Assembly: GCA_025403435.1 (NCBI GenBank)
Contig: CM046341.1
Coordinates: forward strand, 958,802-1,022,801
DNA from: Artocarpus heterophyllus
Lineage: Eukaryota; Streptophyta; Magnoliopsida; Rosales; Moraceae
Reading direction: 5' to 3'
Length of the DNA stretch: 64,000 nt
The position numbers and the translations under genes are program-made. Below, in pieces: positions 27,001-38,925 of this stretch (positions are counted from its first letter, which is position 1; each line of letters opens with the position of its first letter). The notes below the pieces were generated by a model, which was not told the origin of the DNA, made no database searches, and saw nothing but the letters and a program-made list of their open reading frames with translations.

Positions 27001-30000
27001 TATCTAGAGACATTTGCACCGGTGGCGAAGATGAATACAGTGAGGGTTCTGTTGTCCTTGGCCACAAACTTTAATTGGGATTTACAACAGATTGATGTGA
27101 AGAATGCCTTTCTTCATGGTGACTTAGAGGAGGAGATATATATGCATAGTCCACCGGGCTTTGGAGGAGAAATCAAAGGGAACAAGGTTTGCAAATTAAA
27201 AAAGCATTATACGGACTCAAGCAATCTCTGAGAGCTTGGTTTGGCAGGTTTACAAAGGTGATGCTCAATACTGGGTATATGCAGAGTCAAGGTGATGATA
27301 CATTATTCATCCAAAACATGGCTTCAGGGGGAGTTACTGCTCTTCTGGTGTATGTTGATGACATAATTGTTATTGGGAACGATGAGAAAGAAAAGGAAGT
27401 CTTGAAAAAAATGCTTGGCAAATGAATTTGAGATCAAAGACTTGGGGAGGCTGAAATGCTTCCTCAGGATAGAAGTAGCTCGATCTCAGCAAGGTATCTT
27501 TATTTCCCAACAGAAGTATGTAGTTGACCTTTTAAAGGAAATTGTTAAATTAGCGTGTAAACCTGCATCAACTCCGATTGATCCCAATCACAAACTTGGA
27601 GAGGCAAATGATGATAAGGCAGTAGACAAGGAAGGATTCCAGAAATTGGTTGGGAAGCTTATATATTTAGCACACACTTGGTAGGATATTGCTTATGCTG
27701 TCAGTGTAGTAAGTCAGTTCATGCACAATTCTAAGAAAGTTCACCTACAAGCTGCAAACCGGATACTCCATTACCTGAAAGCTAATCTAGGAAAAGGAAT
27801 TTTATTCAAGAAAGGTGAGGGGTTGATTCTTGAAGCTTATACTGATGCGGACTATGCAGGATCTCTAGTTAACAGATGTTCCACAATAGGCTACTGTACG
27901 TTCTTAGGTGGTAATCTAGTCATGTGGAGGAGTAAGAAACAAAATGTGGTAGCTCGATCAAGTGTAGAAGCGGAGTTCAGGGCTATGGCTCAAGGTGTGT
28001 GTGAGTTACTGTGGTTGAAGATCATCCTTGAAGACCTCAAGGTAAAGTGGGAGGAGTCTATGAGACTATATTGCGACAACAAGTCTACAATCAATATTGC
28101 TCATAATCTGGTACAGCATGAGAAGACAAAGCACATTGAGATTGACATACACTTTATAAAGGAGAAGTTAGACAACAAGTTGATTTGTACTCCCTATGTG
28201 CCTACAAAGGAGCAACTTGTGGATGTGTTTACGAAGGGACTTAATAGTCATGACTTCTCAACGGTTAATATTCAAGCTGGAAATGGATAATATCTATTCA
28301 CTAGCTTGAGGGGGAGTGTTGGAAAGCCGGCAGCTATTTTAGGATAGTTTTTGATCTTTTAATTATTAGGAAAAGAAAATTAGTTGTGGAAATCCCTTGA
28401 TACGGGGAAAATCCCTTGATACGGGAATCCAATTTAGGAATAGAATATTTTTAGTTTTATTCTTTCCTATTTTTCTGGTTTCAGTACATAGACAGTGTAC
28501 AATGTATATTTACTTATCTTTGGTGCATAATAGAATAAGAGAGAATTTCATTCCATGTTTTTTGTCACTTTTTTTTTTTTTTTTGGTCTTCCCCTTCATA
28601 TATGTGTTTGCATTTACCATCAATTATCTTTTGCTACCTGCAAGGTTAGTAAACTAAAAAATCTCTGGTTGTGGGCACTTAATTGAGCCTTATTTTCTCC
28701 TTTTATCTTTACAGCTTCTGATATCAGGTTCGCTGGCCAGTTTGGATGTTGATGATTTACGAGTAAATACCAACTATGCTGGTGGCTATCATAGTGTATG
28801 TTTCTTACTTTTCTTTTGTTTTGTTTCGATCCGTGCCCTGCTTGAGATAAATGTATATCTCATCCTTTTCTGGTTTTATACATTTTCTTCAAAGCCATAC
28901 TGGATTTTAAATTTTGCAGCATTTGCTTCAGAAAGGGTGGAAAACAGACCATGAACCTTGCACCCTTATTTTGTTCAGCATGCATCCTGTGTATGGATTT
29001 TTTAATGGAGTGTGTGTGTGTGTGTCTTAATATCCTATCATGTCCACATTCCATGAGCATTGTTGCAATTTTTCTATTTGCTTTTGCTGCCAAAAGCCAA
29101 GTAATTTTTCCAATTATTTCTTTGACAGGAGCATTATGTCATTGAGATGTTCTGGGAAGTCCTTAAAAACTTCTCTTTGGAAAATCAGAAGAAATTTCTT
29201 AAGTGAGTTACAGTACTATCATATATTCTTGTGACTGATGTATTTGTGTTGCTGCTCAAATTGTCTGTTTTTGGTTTGATTGGAACATAATGAACAATAT
29301 AAATAATATGACTAGACCACACTTTATCCAGGTTCGTGACCGGTTGCTCTCGAGGACCACTGCTTGGATTCAGATACCTTGAGCCATTATTTTGCATACA
29401 GAGGTAATTACAGCCACATTTTCTGCTAATAGAATTTACTTCATTGTCATCATCATTATGTTCTTTTCTTGTAGCAAAACGGGAAGTACTTCGTATTCAG
29501 CCCTTGCTTTTTTCCCTTCTGCATTTATTAAGCCTTGAATTTCTGTCTTATTTCTGCAGGGCTGCTGGCAGTGCTTCCGAAGAAGCTCTCGACCGATTAC
29601 CAACATCAGCTACTTGTATGAATCTTCTGAAGCTTCCACCGTATAGAAGGTTTGTCTCTGTCCTTGCCTGGGGGGGTGTAACGGAGAGAAGAAAGCCAGT
29701 GAAAATTTGTATGAGAAATAATAGAGTTGATATTTCAAGGACTTTGTTCTGGCATTCAATTTTTTAAAAGGATCTTTCATGTTCTTGTGCTGCAAGACAT
29801 CTTTTTAAGTTGGGTTATCTTATTTTAATTTATCTTAGTTTTTCAAAACATAGGGACAATGAAGGGGTTTTTCCAAGTCTGTTATAGTTAGAAATCAGGA
29901 ATGTGCTTTTACAATTTTTTTCCCTGCAAACATTTTCCACTTCTTCTCTACTTTTCTCTTAATTTTGCTTTGATTGTACCTTTTGGCCACTTTGTGTGGT

Positions 30001-30138
30001 TTAAGTTTTCTTCCTCCTCGACATTGTTTCAACTTCACGTGACATGCTTATATATTTATTCATCTGTGCAGCAAAGAGCAGCTGGAAAAGAAACTTCTGT
30101 ATGCTATAAATGCAGATGCTGGTTTTGATTTGAGCTGA
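15100..30138 (+). CDS. UPL6: E3 ubiquitin-protein ligase UPL6 (HECT type), 26 coding exons
   Basis: HECT ligase that takes ubiquitin on a cysteine and passes it to substrates. Exons: 15100-15258, 15515-15612, 16210-16337, 16470-16581, 16846-17026, 17299-17481, 17661-17843, 18441-18522, 18678-18796, 18908-19212, 19396-19492, 19736-19879, 20035-20118, 20216-20302, 20419-20559, 20665-20790, 21180-21278, 21705-21772, 21967-22033, 22529-22699, 22803-22892, 28715-28795, 29129-29202, 29332-29403, 29560-29649, 30072-30138. Every junction is GT-AG and keeps frame, giving 1035 residues, close to the Arabidopsis UPL6 length. An IQ motif lies at about residues 46-66, spanning the exon 1/2 junction. The HECT domain runs from about residue 690 to the end, and the catalytic cysteine is Cys1003 (codon 29615-29617) in Thr-Ser-Ala-Thr-Cys. 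The C-terminus ends Gly-Phe-Asp-Leu-Ser, as in the family. The ATG at 15100 fits the family N-terminus MFFSGDPS. Substrates are unknown to me. Intron 21 (about 5.8 kb) holds a sense Copia element. No lesion is seen. Confidence 0.97.
23449..23729 (+). repeat. 5' LTR of the intronic Copia element
   Basis: TGTTGGAAAGCC...TTTTTTGTCA, TG...CA ends. It is 30 bp longer than its partner because a 29-bp unit starting GCCGG(C/T)AGCTATTTTAG is present twice in tandem (23458-23486 and 23487-23515). Otherwise it matches the right LTR closely. Confidence 0.93.
23887..24720 (+). pseudogene. Copia gag remnant with damaged zinc knuckle
   Basis: The frame containing Leu-Asn-Gly-Gln-Asn-Tyr-Leu-Lys-Trp (about 23992-24018) is the typical N-terminal gag block of this Copia group. 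Gag helices continue to about 24650 in shifted frames. At about 24673-24712 there is a Cys-x2-Cys-x4-His spacing, but the last cysteine is replaced by Tyr, so the CCHC knuckle is broken. An ATG at 23887 runs into a stop after 12 codons because of a shift. Confidence 0.8.
24930..26361 (+). pseudogene. Copia protease and integrase remnants
   Basis: A protease block lies at about 24959-25186. The Thr-Asp-His-Met-Thr that normally follows Asp-Ser-Gly is present, but the frame shifts just before it. Integrase follows from about 25390 (His-x3-His and Cys-x2-Cys zinc-binding residues, His-Ile-Asp-Ile-Trp-Gly near 25573). It is fragmented by at least three frame changes. The 26101-26361 piece is the region joining integrase to reverse transcriptase. 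Confidence 0.82.
26776..28290 (+). pseudogene. Copia reverse transcriptase and RNase H remnants
   Basis: Reverse transcriptase shows [10 protein letters not shown] near 27091-27120, Leu-Tyr-Gly-Leu-Lys-Gln-Ser near 27209 and Tyr-Val-Asp-Asp near 27352. RNase H is open from about 27721 to 28290 with Thr-Asp-Ala-Asp-Tyr near 27841, an acidic Glu in the Val-Glu-Ala-Glu-Phe block near 27965 and Cys-Asp-Asn near 28073. Frameshifts near 27000, 27200 and 27420 and a stop near 27684 disable it. RNase H is the least damaged domain. Confidence 0.88.
28317..28567 (+). repeat. 3' LTR of the intronic Copia element
   Basis: TGTTGGAAAGCC...GTTTTTTGTCA, 251 bp, directly after the polypurine tract. It lacks the 29-bp tandem copy found in the left LTR. 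A T-rich intron tract follows and then UPL6 exon 22 at 28715. Confidence 0.93.
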
Positions 30139-30600
30139 GGACTTCTCTCCATTCACGTTGTACGTTGCACAAAATTATATGCTTTGCACGCGAAATGGAA
30201 CGAATAACCATTCTCCCATGGACGATATACGACAAGCTACGTCTAGATGAATCTCGAGTTTCATGCTCGGAAGCGGCTAGGACCAAGAAGGCCTCTAAGA
30301 CTAAGAGATCCACTACCAAGATTGTAAAAGCAGATGGAAAGCGTAAATAGCATATGGGATGTTCATGTAGATGTATATGTTTCCTAGATAAGCCTCCCAA
30401 TTTGTTTTTAATCCTGCAATACACGTCTTCTGTTCAAGGCTCGCAGCTTTTGGACTGGTTGGGCCGATTCATGTATAAAAGGGGGCATAAGTGATAACAA
30501 TTATTGCTCAAAGATAATTTTGCAAATTTCTGTAAATAATCGAGTGGCATGACCAATGCCCGCTTGAGGGTCAGGTCATTAAGGCAACTGCCTAAGGCCC
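30139..30600 (+). other. UPL6 3' untranslated region and downstream flank
   Basis: Sequence after the UPL6 stop is unique-looking and moderately AT-rich to about 30545, where TGTAAATAATCG could serve as a plant poly(A) region. Small frames inside it, such as 30165-30350, have no recognised domain. Confidence 0.5.
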
Positions 30601-30675
30601 TCCTTAAGTCGAGGCTCTTTATTATTATCATAACACCTCAAGGTTCTTTCTTTTTTAACTAATACTTATTCTGAA

Positions 30676-30795
30676 ATATTGAGCCTAGTTGGTTGTAAGT
30701 CTCTCCACTCTAGTCATAGGTTGAGAGTTCGAGTTACATTAAACCTCACTTAGTAGTGGTAGTATTTTTCCTCCTTTTGTATCAAAATTTTTTTT
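30676..30795 (+). repeat. tRNA-derived SINE-like fragment
   Basis: GAGCCTAGTTGGTTGTAAG (30681-30699) matches an RNA polymerase III A box. GAGAGTTCGAGTTAC (30723-30737) resembles a B box at the right distance. The fragment ends in a pyrimidine-rich tail and T/A runs. This layout is that of a plant tRNA-related SINE. No target duplication was identified. Confidence 0.45.
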
Positions 30796-30799
30796 TTTA

Positions 30800-32157
30800 A
30801 TTATTTGGGTCTTCTTTTAACAATTGATATTCATCCATTTAAATGTCTTTTGTTGTATGTTTGATATTTCATTTAAAATATTCCTTGGCTTGAAAATCGA
30901 GAATAGGAAATTCACTCAACTAATGAACATATTCACTTTACTTTTAACTGGAATAATTTCCTTTTAATTCTATCCTTAATCATGCTGTTTTTTTTTTTTT
31001 TTTTTTTTTTAAAGCCCTTTCGAATCTATATCGGTATTTAATCATGTATTTTTAATTGGCCCAAAATTTATGTCCAAAATTTTTACAAATTAGGGATCTT
31101 TCGTATCATACTAACCTCAGTTCTTTAAACTTTTTCAGTGTTTCAAAATTACCCTCAACTTCAAAAATTCCCTTGGCTTATATGTATCAGCTTCAAATAC
31201 GATTCTTCTTCGTTTGTCTCCCGCGTTCAAATTCTTGTTCGTTTTCACGAAGCGATTTGAAGCACTCCATCTCAGTTTTTGATCTCAAATTCCAGATTTC
31301 AGCTTCTCTTACTCCAACTAGGTTTGCCTCCTTTTAATTTCAGTAATTTTCTGATTTTTTTTCTCCTTTGACTTTCAATTTCGTTCCAATTTTTTTTTCC
31401 TGAATTCTTCAGTTTTTGATTCAACTGGTTTGTTTTTTGTTTCTTGTTTTTTGATGTCTTGATTCAATTCGTTTTGATGTTTGATTCAATGCGTTTGATT
31501 TGTTGAGTATTTGATTTATTCGATTCAATTTGTTCTTAAAAAGTTTTTTTTCTTTTCTTTCTTTTTTTTTTAAAAGAAACGCCATGAAATTCGTATCAAA
31601 AATTCTATTTTGCTCCAAGTACAAAGTTCTATTAATAGCATATAAATAGGATATGAATCATGAATAATTACCAGGTTGGTGGTAGGGATTAATGTTTACA
31701 AGTGAGGCATATATTCAAACAGCTCTCTCGTAAAGCGCTATTAGAGATCGTTACTTTTTTTTTTTTTAACTAATTTGAAGCTTCTCAGTTACACATCTAA
31801 AATGCTGCACCATAATTATAATTGATTTGAAGTTTCTCAGTTACATATCTAAAATGCTGCACCATAACTAGTTGTTGCAGATATTGACTACATAATAATG
31901 GGCTGTCCTTGTAAGGAAGGACAATGTGAGTAATGCTGCAGGGTTAATTTTTAGTTGGAAAAGAAATGATAGAAAAAAGGTGTCAATTGTTTTATTCAAT
32001 TTTTGTTTTGAAAATGTTTTTTTATTGATAATCTTCATTGAATTGATTTTTATGTGATGAATAGTTGAGAAACCCATGGTTAATAATTGATTAGTGCTTG
32101 TTACCCTTGTAATGTACTATAATCATTTTTTATTTTCTGTCAACATTTATTTTGTAG
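30800..32157 (+). other. Non-coding region, probably the 5' side of the MULE
   Basis: From about 31056 the sequence resembles an untranslated first exon. It ends at CTCCAACTAG, a possible donor GTTTGC follows at about 31321, and an acceptor TTTTGTAG lies just before 32158. In between it is AT-rich with long T runs and two near-identical lines around 31785-31865 (GAAGCTTCTCAGTTACA / GAAGTTTCTCAGTTACA). The left terminal inverted repeat of the MULE was not found. Confidence 0.35.
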
Positions 32158-32482
32158 GTACGGGGAACATTAACCTTGTTGTCTCTCATGATAGCAAATG
32201 GGATGACAACAATCGCTATGTTGATGGCAGCTGCCTGGAATTGATTGTGGATGATATGATCACTTATCTCAAGCTGATCAAGATTTTATACGACGGCTAG
32301 ATCCCAATCATGAGGTCAAGTCGACGGTAGCCATAGATATCGGCACGTCAACATTTAGTATTTTGGAGATCCAGCATGACAAAGACTTGCTTTTTTAATT
32401 CAACTATTTGAAGAACCGCAATCTAATGATTTGTCCACTAATTGTGACCATTTCTGCCGAACCTTGTGGACTGCAAGAGACA
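32158..32482 (+). pseudogene. MULE transposase, N-terminal fragment
   Basis: The translation starting Gly-Asn-Ile-Asn-Leu-Val-Val-Ser-His with Lys-Trp-Asp-Asp-Asn-Asn-Arg-Tyr is the N-terminal block common to plant MuDR-like transposases. A shift near 32270 moves the continuation (Leu-Asp-Pro-Asn-His-Glu-Val) into another frame. Coding is interrupted at 32483-32487 (TTTAG) by the nested LTR elements and resumes after the second TTTAG at 47812. Confidence 0.75.
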
Positions 32483-35400
32483 TTTAGTGTAACACCCGTC
32501 AATTTTCATGTAACGGATATTATTAGATAAGTAATGATGAAAAGTATTTTTTCTTATGATATATGATATAATGTTATTAACTATTTTATTTTAAGTATGA
32601 TGACATGTGACGGTCACGTGGAATTGATGTGCTCAAGGTATTTATGTCATTTATGTTGTATAAATGATAATTACTTAGTAATTAATTAATGTTTTGTTAT
32701 ATTTTAGTGTATGTGGCAGTTTGGCAGGCCGATCCTTCAAGTTTGGCACGCTGAATTGTCCGTCATGGAATGGCAGGCCGGACCTCACGACTTCGACAGG
32801 CCGAAGGTAGTTGATGAGTAATCAACAGGTGATCACCAAAATTTTGGCATTGATGATTGGATGATAAATTCTGATTAATTGGCATATTTTTGGCCTTTTT
32901 CCCTTATTTCATGTGATGGAATGTTTGACTTTTATGGATGATTGAATTATTTGATATGGTTTTCAATTTTGAAAGTTTGGAATATGGTACATGGAGCAAA
33001 TTATTTGACTTTTCCCTATTTCTCTCCATTCCCCACGTGAATTTACCTTAATTTTAGTCAAAAAAATTCTATCGCTCTCTATCGCTCTCTCGTTTACGTT
33101 ATTTTCATTTTCACGTAAACTATCTCTCTCTATCGCTCTCTCTAAAATTCTCTCATAAACATTCTCTCTCTATTTCTCCACGTTTTTCTTCCCCTTTCTC
33201 TTCCTTATTTTTCATGCAAATATTTGAATGAAACATTGAGTTTTCTTTTGGGCAAATTCAAAGGAAGCTTGAGAAGAATTCTTTTTAAGGTAAGAAACTC
33301 ACTCTCGGTATTTCTAAAATTTTATTCACCCTATAATCCGACCCCCATAACTCTGTCTACGAATTTTCGTTAGTGATGCAATTTTAGTATGTTATTTATG
33401 TATGTGTTATGTGTTATCCCTCAAAATTTCACGTTATTTGAAATTTTTTATGCTGAGATATGAAATTTTTACTCTCTGCCACTCAATGTTTTATGATTGC
33501 TGATTGGTAAAATTATCAAAAGGCATTCTTTGTTCCTGAGGCAAACGAATGTTCTTCACAAAATTTTGTAGAAATATTCATGTATATGTTAAGTGATGGA
33601 CTGCAAAGTTTTGTAATGATATGATGAATATTTTACAAGTTCTTGAATTTTCTTTAAGGCTAGGTTTTGTGGCTGTCTAATCAGTAAATTGTGGAATTGT
33701 TGCTTGTGTGACCTCTTTGTATGTCCGAATGAATTTTTTTACTAATGAAACTTTTTGTGGTACTGTGTTTATATGTTATTAGGTTGTCATATAAATTTTA
33801 GGGTCATAGTAATTTTTATATTAATTATTGGAGTATGATAATTATGTGTTGCTCACTGCTTATGTGATTAGAGTTTGTTTTGCCTTTGAATTTTAATGCA
33901 TGTTTTGAATTGTTTTGAATTTTTTTGAAGCTAATCTTTGGGTATGTTGTAGTTTTAGGTGTCTATTGCATGCAGGATTTTTGTGGAATTATTTTATAGT
34001 AAAGATAATTTATTTTATAGACTTTAGTTAGAGTTGTTCACTACCCAGTTATTGCTGGAAGATTTTATGTTATGAAGTATGTGACTTATTTTAGTTATCA
34101 AATGAAATTTTTATGACCAACGAAAAATCATGATGTTATATTTATGTGTTAGCTTTGTTCTTCTAGAGTCTCATGTTTTAATTGAGTGTGATTTTTAAGT
34201 TATTGAGCTATGAATCCATAAGGGTCAGGCAACATTCTCCAATGGCAGTTTTGTTCTAATGTTTTATAGGCTGATAAAATGTGTTATGGATTAATGTTTC
34301 AAGAGAACAATGTATGTGTGATGTATTATGATATTGGATGATGTCATAAAGTGTAATGACTAGGAGAAATTCATTAATAAAACTTAATATTTAATTAGGT
34401 TTAATTAAAGAATTTACCATTAAAAATTGTATTTTTTGTAAAAATTGTGATAATGTACAAATAAGCAGTATAATAGGAAACTCCACTGCGAACTAGACGC
34501 AATGTTGGATATTGTTAAGACAGATTTTGTGAGTCTAAATACTCAAAAATTTGTAAATAATATCCATAAAATGAATTTTATATCACAAGTAATTATAGAA
34601 TTGTGATATAAATGGATAGGTAATTAAGGTATAAATAAGATAGTGAGTCTATCAAAACCCTAAACCAGTGCAAGAATTGGGTCCGATGAGGTATAGGTAT
34701 ACTGCTAAGTGAAAACACAGATATAAGAAATGTTATGTTTAGCCTCCAAAAATAAACCAAAGGCAAGTAGAATATCTTATACAGTCCAAGAATATGTTTT
34801 GCACTGATTTTACTACAACAGTATAAAAAAATAGTGTGTGGTAAAAACTTATAAAGTGTAAAATTTTAGGGCCCACCAAGTGGACACCCATTGGAATTTT
34901 ATTGGGCCACCATGCCATGAAAGGTGGCCCAATCACACTTAGCCACCTTAAGTAGCCCACTTGATTACTTGGTGAGTCACCAAACAAGATAAGCATGAAT
35001 TAAATTTAAAACAAGCCAAATTTTTATCATTTCTTCTCCTTCAACCCCACGGTAGCCATTAGAGCTCCATTTCAAAAATTTTCTCAAACCTAAATTTTTG
35101 CAAAATTGACCCCAATTGAGTTCAAGAAGCAAAGTTTAAAGGATTTTATCAAGTATGAGGTAAAAATCTAAACTTTTTTTTCAAGTTCTCTTAGGATTTT
35201 TCTTGGGTTAAGGGGGGAATTTGATTCAAGGTATTTTTGTATTTAAAATGCCTAGGAAAAGTTTCAAAGGAGCCCTTGGAAAGGCTATAATCACAAATTT
35301 CCTTTGGGTAAGTTTTAATTTCTCAAACGTAAAGGTTTATTTGGTTTTGTTTTAATTTTGATTATTTCAAAAAGCATGTGGGTATTCTAGCAAGATTGTG

Positions 35401-36484
35401 ATTGAATTCCATGGGTATATGGTCTATGGCATGTTGGTATTGTTGAAATTAGGGGTTAAATGTGAAAAGTATTGGTTTATGCAAAATACGATAGTTTTGT
35501 AATTTTGATGCTAGTTTTGCAAAAAATAGTGATTTGGCAAGAAAATGGTTTAGGCAAAGGTTGAAACTGCCTTCACAGTAGTGGAAATGTTGTTTTAAAA
35601 CTGATTTTTACAAAAAATGACACAGGGACTCAATTGCAAAGAAATTTTTTTTCTCGGCAGATTTGAAAAATGACCAAAAACACCTATGTGTAGTGAGAAT
35701 TTCAAAAAAGTTACAACATGAAAGTTGTAGATCTCGATGAAACTATTAGGAGTCATGGACGGTTCATCGAAAATCGCTTTCGTTTGTGAGAGATTAATTT
35801 TGCAAAAATTTATTAAAATTGGAAAAAAATTTAAAAGGGCAAAAATGTCATTTTTCAAAAGGATTTTGGTTATGATATTTTGAGAAAAAAATGATCCTTA
35901 TGAAAATAAAAAATTATGGTTTAAAGAGATTAATTTTAGTCCCAGAGCTAAAATTGTCAAAATTTTCATATAAGGGGCAAAATTGTAAAGTTTTTTAAAA
36001 ATAGGGCATTGATGTAAAATAAGGAGACCCGACACCCCATGGTATTATTTGAAGAACAATACGCAACTATTTTCACTAAAATAGCAAAGTTGAGCTCTGG
36101 AAATTTAGGAGGCCCATCGAGGGCAAAATCGTCATTTTTTCACGAGTAACTTGAATCATTGCGAAAACGTTCCTAAAGGGAAACAAAAGGGATTATCAAA
36201 AAGGTTTTTGCCTTTCGTTAAAGACGATAGGGTAGAATAAGATAGGAGTAAGAGAACCCGTGATTATCAGAGTTATATATAGTTATGCAACTCGATTTAC
36301 TAATTAACGATCATTTTGTATTGATACATAAAGGAAGTAATGAAAATTTGGCTAATAGCATTGTAATTGGCCAAAGAGGACCCTAGAAGACTAGGAAAGA
36401 GGGGACTGAGGTCAACTTGTGTAGCAACCCAAACCAAGTAAGTACCAATCCCACCTATAGTATGAAGTTGTAGGTATAGAATAT

Positions 36485-36521
<37 letters not shown>

Positions 36522-36546
36522 TTGTGTGTATATCAAGATGTATACC

Positions 36547-38925
36547 TCTAACGCCCTTATATGGGGGTTAACAGTTTTTAATGAAATCAAATAAAAATAA
36601 AAAATAAAAGTAAAAACCTTAAAAATAAAGTTGCCCAGGGCTTAAATGAAAACTCTCAAATCAAAAATAAAAATATAAACGACAATTAAACCACAGTTTA
36701 ATGTAGCACCTTAAATTTAATAATATAAACTGTCGTCATCATTATTTTAACCCTCAACACATTTTAATGCAGTCACAAAAAGTAACAATTGATGCTTACA
36801 TTATCATGAAGAACATTCTTAACAATTGAAGCAGTCTCAATGTAATATAGCTACATCGCTTCCTCAACTATTTTTCTCGTAGCCACCTCACACTTAGTGA
36901 GTCGTGAAAAGATAAAAATATAAGGGAATGAGCAACAATATGCTCAGTAGAGAAAACCATTACTTAGCTTTAGATTTCTATCATTACCACATTAAAACCT
37001 GCATGGTTATTTAATAGTCATCATTATCCATATTATGAGATTTATTATAATCATATTCTGTGGATACCATAGTTAATCATTACCGAGTTTCATACATATA
37101 CATATATACAAATATTATAGTTCATCATTATTCCTAGGTACCCATGTTCAATAGAGTATCACTCAACTCATCGAAACCCAAATGGGCGCGCTTGATCACC
37201 CTCTAAACATTCTAAGGGTGTTCCGGTGAGGGGACATTAAGCCCCGAGTCCTCACCAAGTTGATTCCTGTACAGTGTGTTCTGGGACTTTCAACCCAAGG
37301 AAGCGTCATCACCTTCCCCCTTTTTTACCTTTTAGGGTATTCATGCCCAAGGACGTAACCGCCGCCCTCTTCATGTCTCACCATTTCTCTATATTCAATC
37401 ATTATTAATAGAGTCAGTTTTCCTAACCATGCTTCTCAATTTATAACATGTGTCAATTCATTATGTTCCTCGCCGTACAATACAAGACGAGTCTATGTCA
37501 TAGTTTTATATGTGATACTCATATAATATCAGTTCAACATCGATATATATATATATATCTTGCGGTAAACCAATCAATTTTAATTCTATAAAAATCTCAC
37601 AAAAGATGAGTAATAGAATCCCTAACTTTCAAGCTTATCAACAATCTTTTAATCCTAGAATCAATTAACGTTAGCTCCATACTCCATTGATCCTAAGGCG
37701 TGCATAAGGACAATTAAAACTAAAACACAACATACAACTACATTCATAAATAAATCATGTGTAAATCTGTCTTACTAGTATGCCATTAAAGTTTTTATAT
37801 AAATCTCTTTTGAATACCACAGTAAACAATTTTTGTCTTAACACAATATAAAATGTAAACAAGTAATCTATATGTTTTAGTCCCTAATAAGATTCATCAA
37901 TCACTTAGGATAATATTGGAAAGGTTGCAAGACATTAAGGAATTAGGTGGTGAGCAAAGATAGGTTCTTGGTTCAGGTTAGCAGCTGGTATACCATAACA
38001 AACTAGCAGGTTTACTAGTTTCTAATCCAAAAATTGAATAATTCATAGAAAATAAAATACAACTCCGATTTAGGTTTATGATAGCTCGTTAGAAAGCTTA
38101 GGATGTCTACTTTTTAAATATGCAAACCAATTTATAAAATTCATTTTAATTTATTCCCAAAATTTCAAGAAATAGCCACTTCCCATAGAGGTATTACAAA
38201 GTTTAACAATATAAATTTTTTGTCTAGGGCATATACACTTAGATTTTATACATATGCTCCAAAATAACGACAAACATATACTTAGGTTTACGAACGTAAA
38301 TTTGAATAATCCTTGAGTATATATATAAAAAAATTTATAAATAAAAGACTAAATTTGTTCATAAGATTCTAACCTCGGATTATGGTTAGTTGGAAGCTTG
38401 AAATGGCTTCAAAACAGGTTCATTGACTTCGATGTGGCTGAAATTCTTGCTCAAATAGAGGTGATGGTGGTTGATTTTTATGGCTGCCTTGAAGAAGTTC
38501 TCTAAGTATTTTGCTTCAGCAAAGAAATGAGAAGAAGAGTGTGGGAACCGTGGAAGAAAAAGGAAGAAAAGATGAAGTCTTTGAAGAGAAGTGATAGAAG
38601 CAATTATAGAGGAGACATGTTGAAGCATGTCACAGAGTATATAAAAAAAATGAGGGTCAAGAGTAGTTGGAAAAGATATCCTTATGTCTCATCTGGAGAC
38701 TTTAACGCACATAATGCCAATATGACATTTTTGAGATTTATTAGAAGTTCTAAGGCTTTTCAGTAAACATACTAAATAAATATAGGAGAATTTTAAAATA
38801 TTTAAAAATAGATAAAAATAAATATTGTAAAATAAATTTTAAATGAAGCAATATTTTTTTTGATTGATACACTAAAAATTAATTTAATTACCTTAATACT
38901 CGTTAGGAGAATAATGGGTGTCACT
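36547..38925 (-). repeat. 3' LTR (left copy) of the inner Gypsy-type element
   Basis: Aligns with 43326-45706 along its whole length, with scattered substitutions and very few gaps by eye. The first terminal bases have mutated at both edges (TCTAAC instead of TG at the left; CACT instead of CACA at the right). The target duplication and the partner LTR fix the boundaries. Confidence 0.9.

Larger units (their letters stand above)
23449..28567 (+). mobile_element. Full-length Ty1/copia element in UPL6 intron 21
   Basis: The two LTRs (23449-23729 and 28317-28567) enclose gag, protease, integrase, reverse transcriptase and RNase H remnants in Copia order. A primer binding site matching initiator tRNA-Met (TGGTATCAGAGC, 23730-23741) follows the left LTR. 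A polypurine tract (GAGGGGGAG, 28308-28316) precedes the right one. The flanks CTTTC and CTTTT differ at one base and are probably the old target duplication. The insertion is in the same orientation as UPL6 and expands an intron of about 700 bp to 5.8 kb. Its coding region has many frameshifts and stops, so it cannot move by itself. Confidence 0.95.

Noticed and set aside
36300..36590. 96-codon minus-strand frame
   Set aside because: It runs across a TA microsatellite and a retroelement border; the Tyr-Ile repeats come from the TA run.
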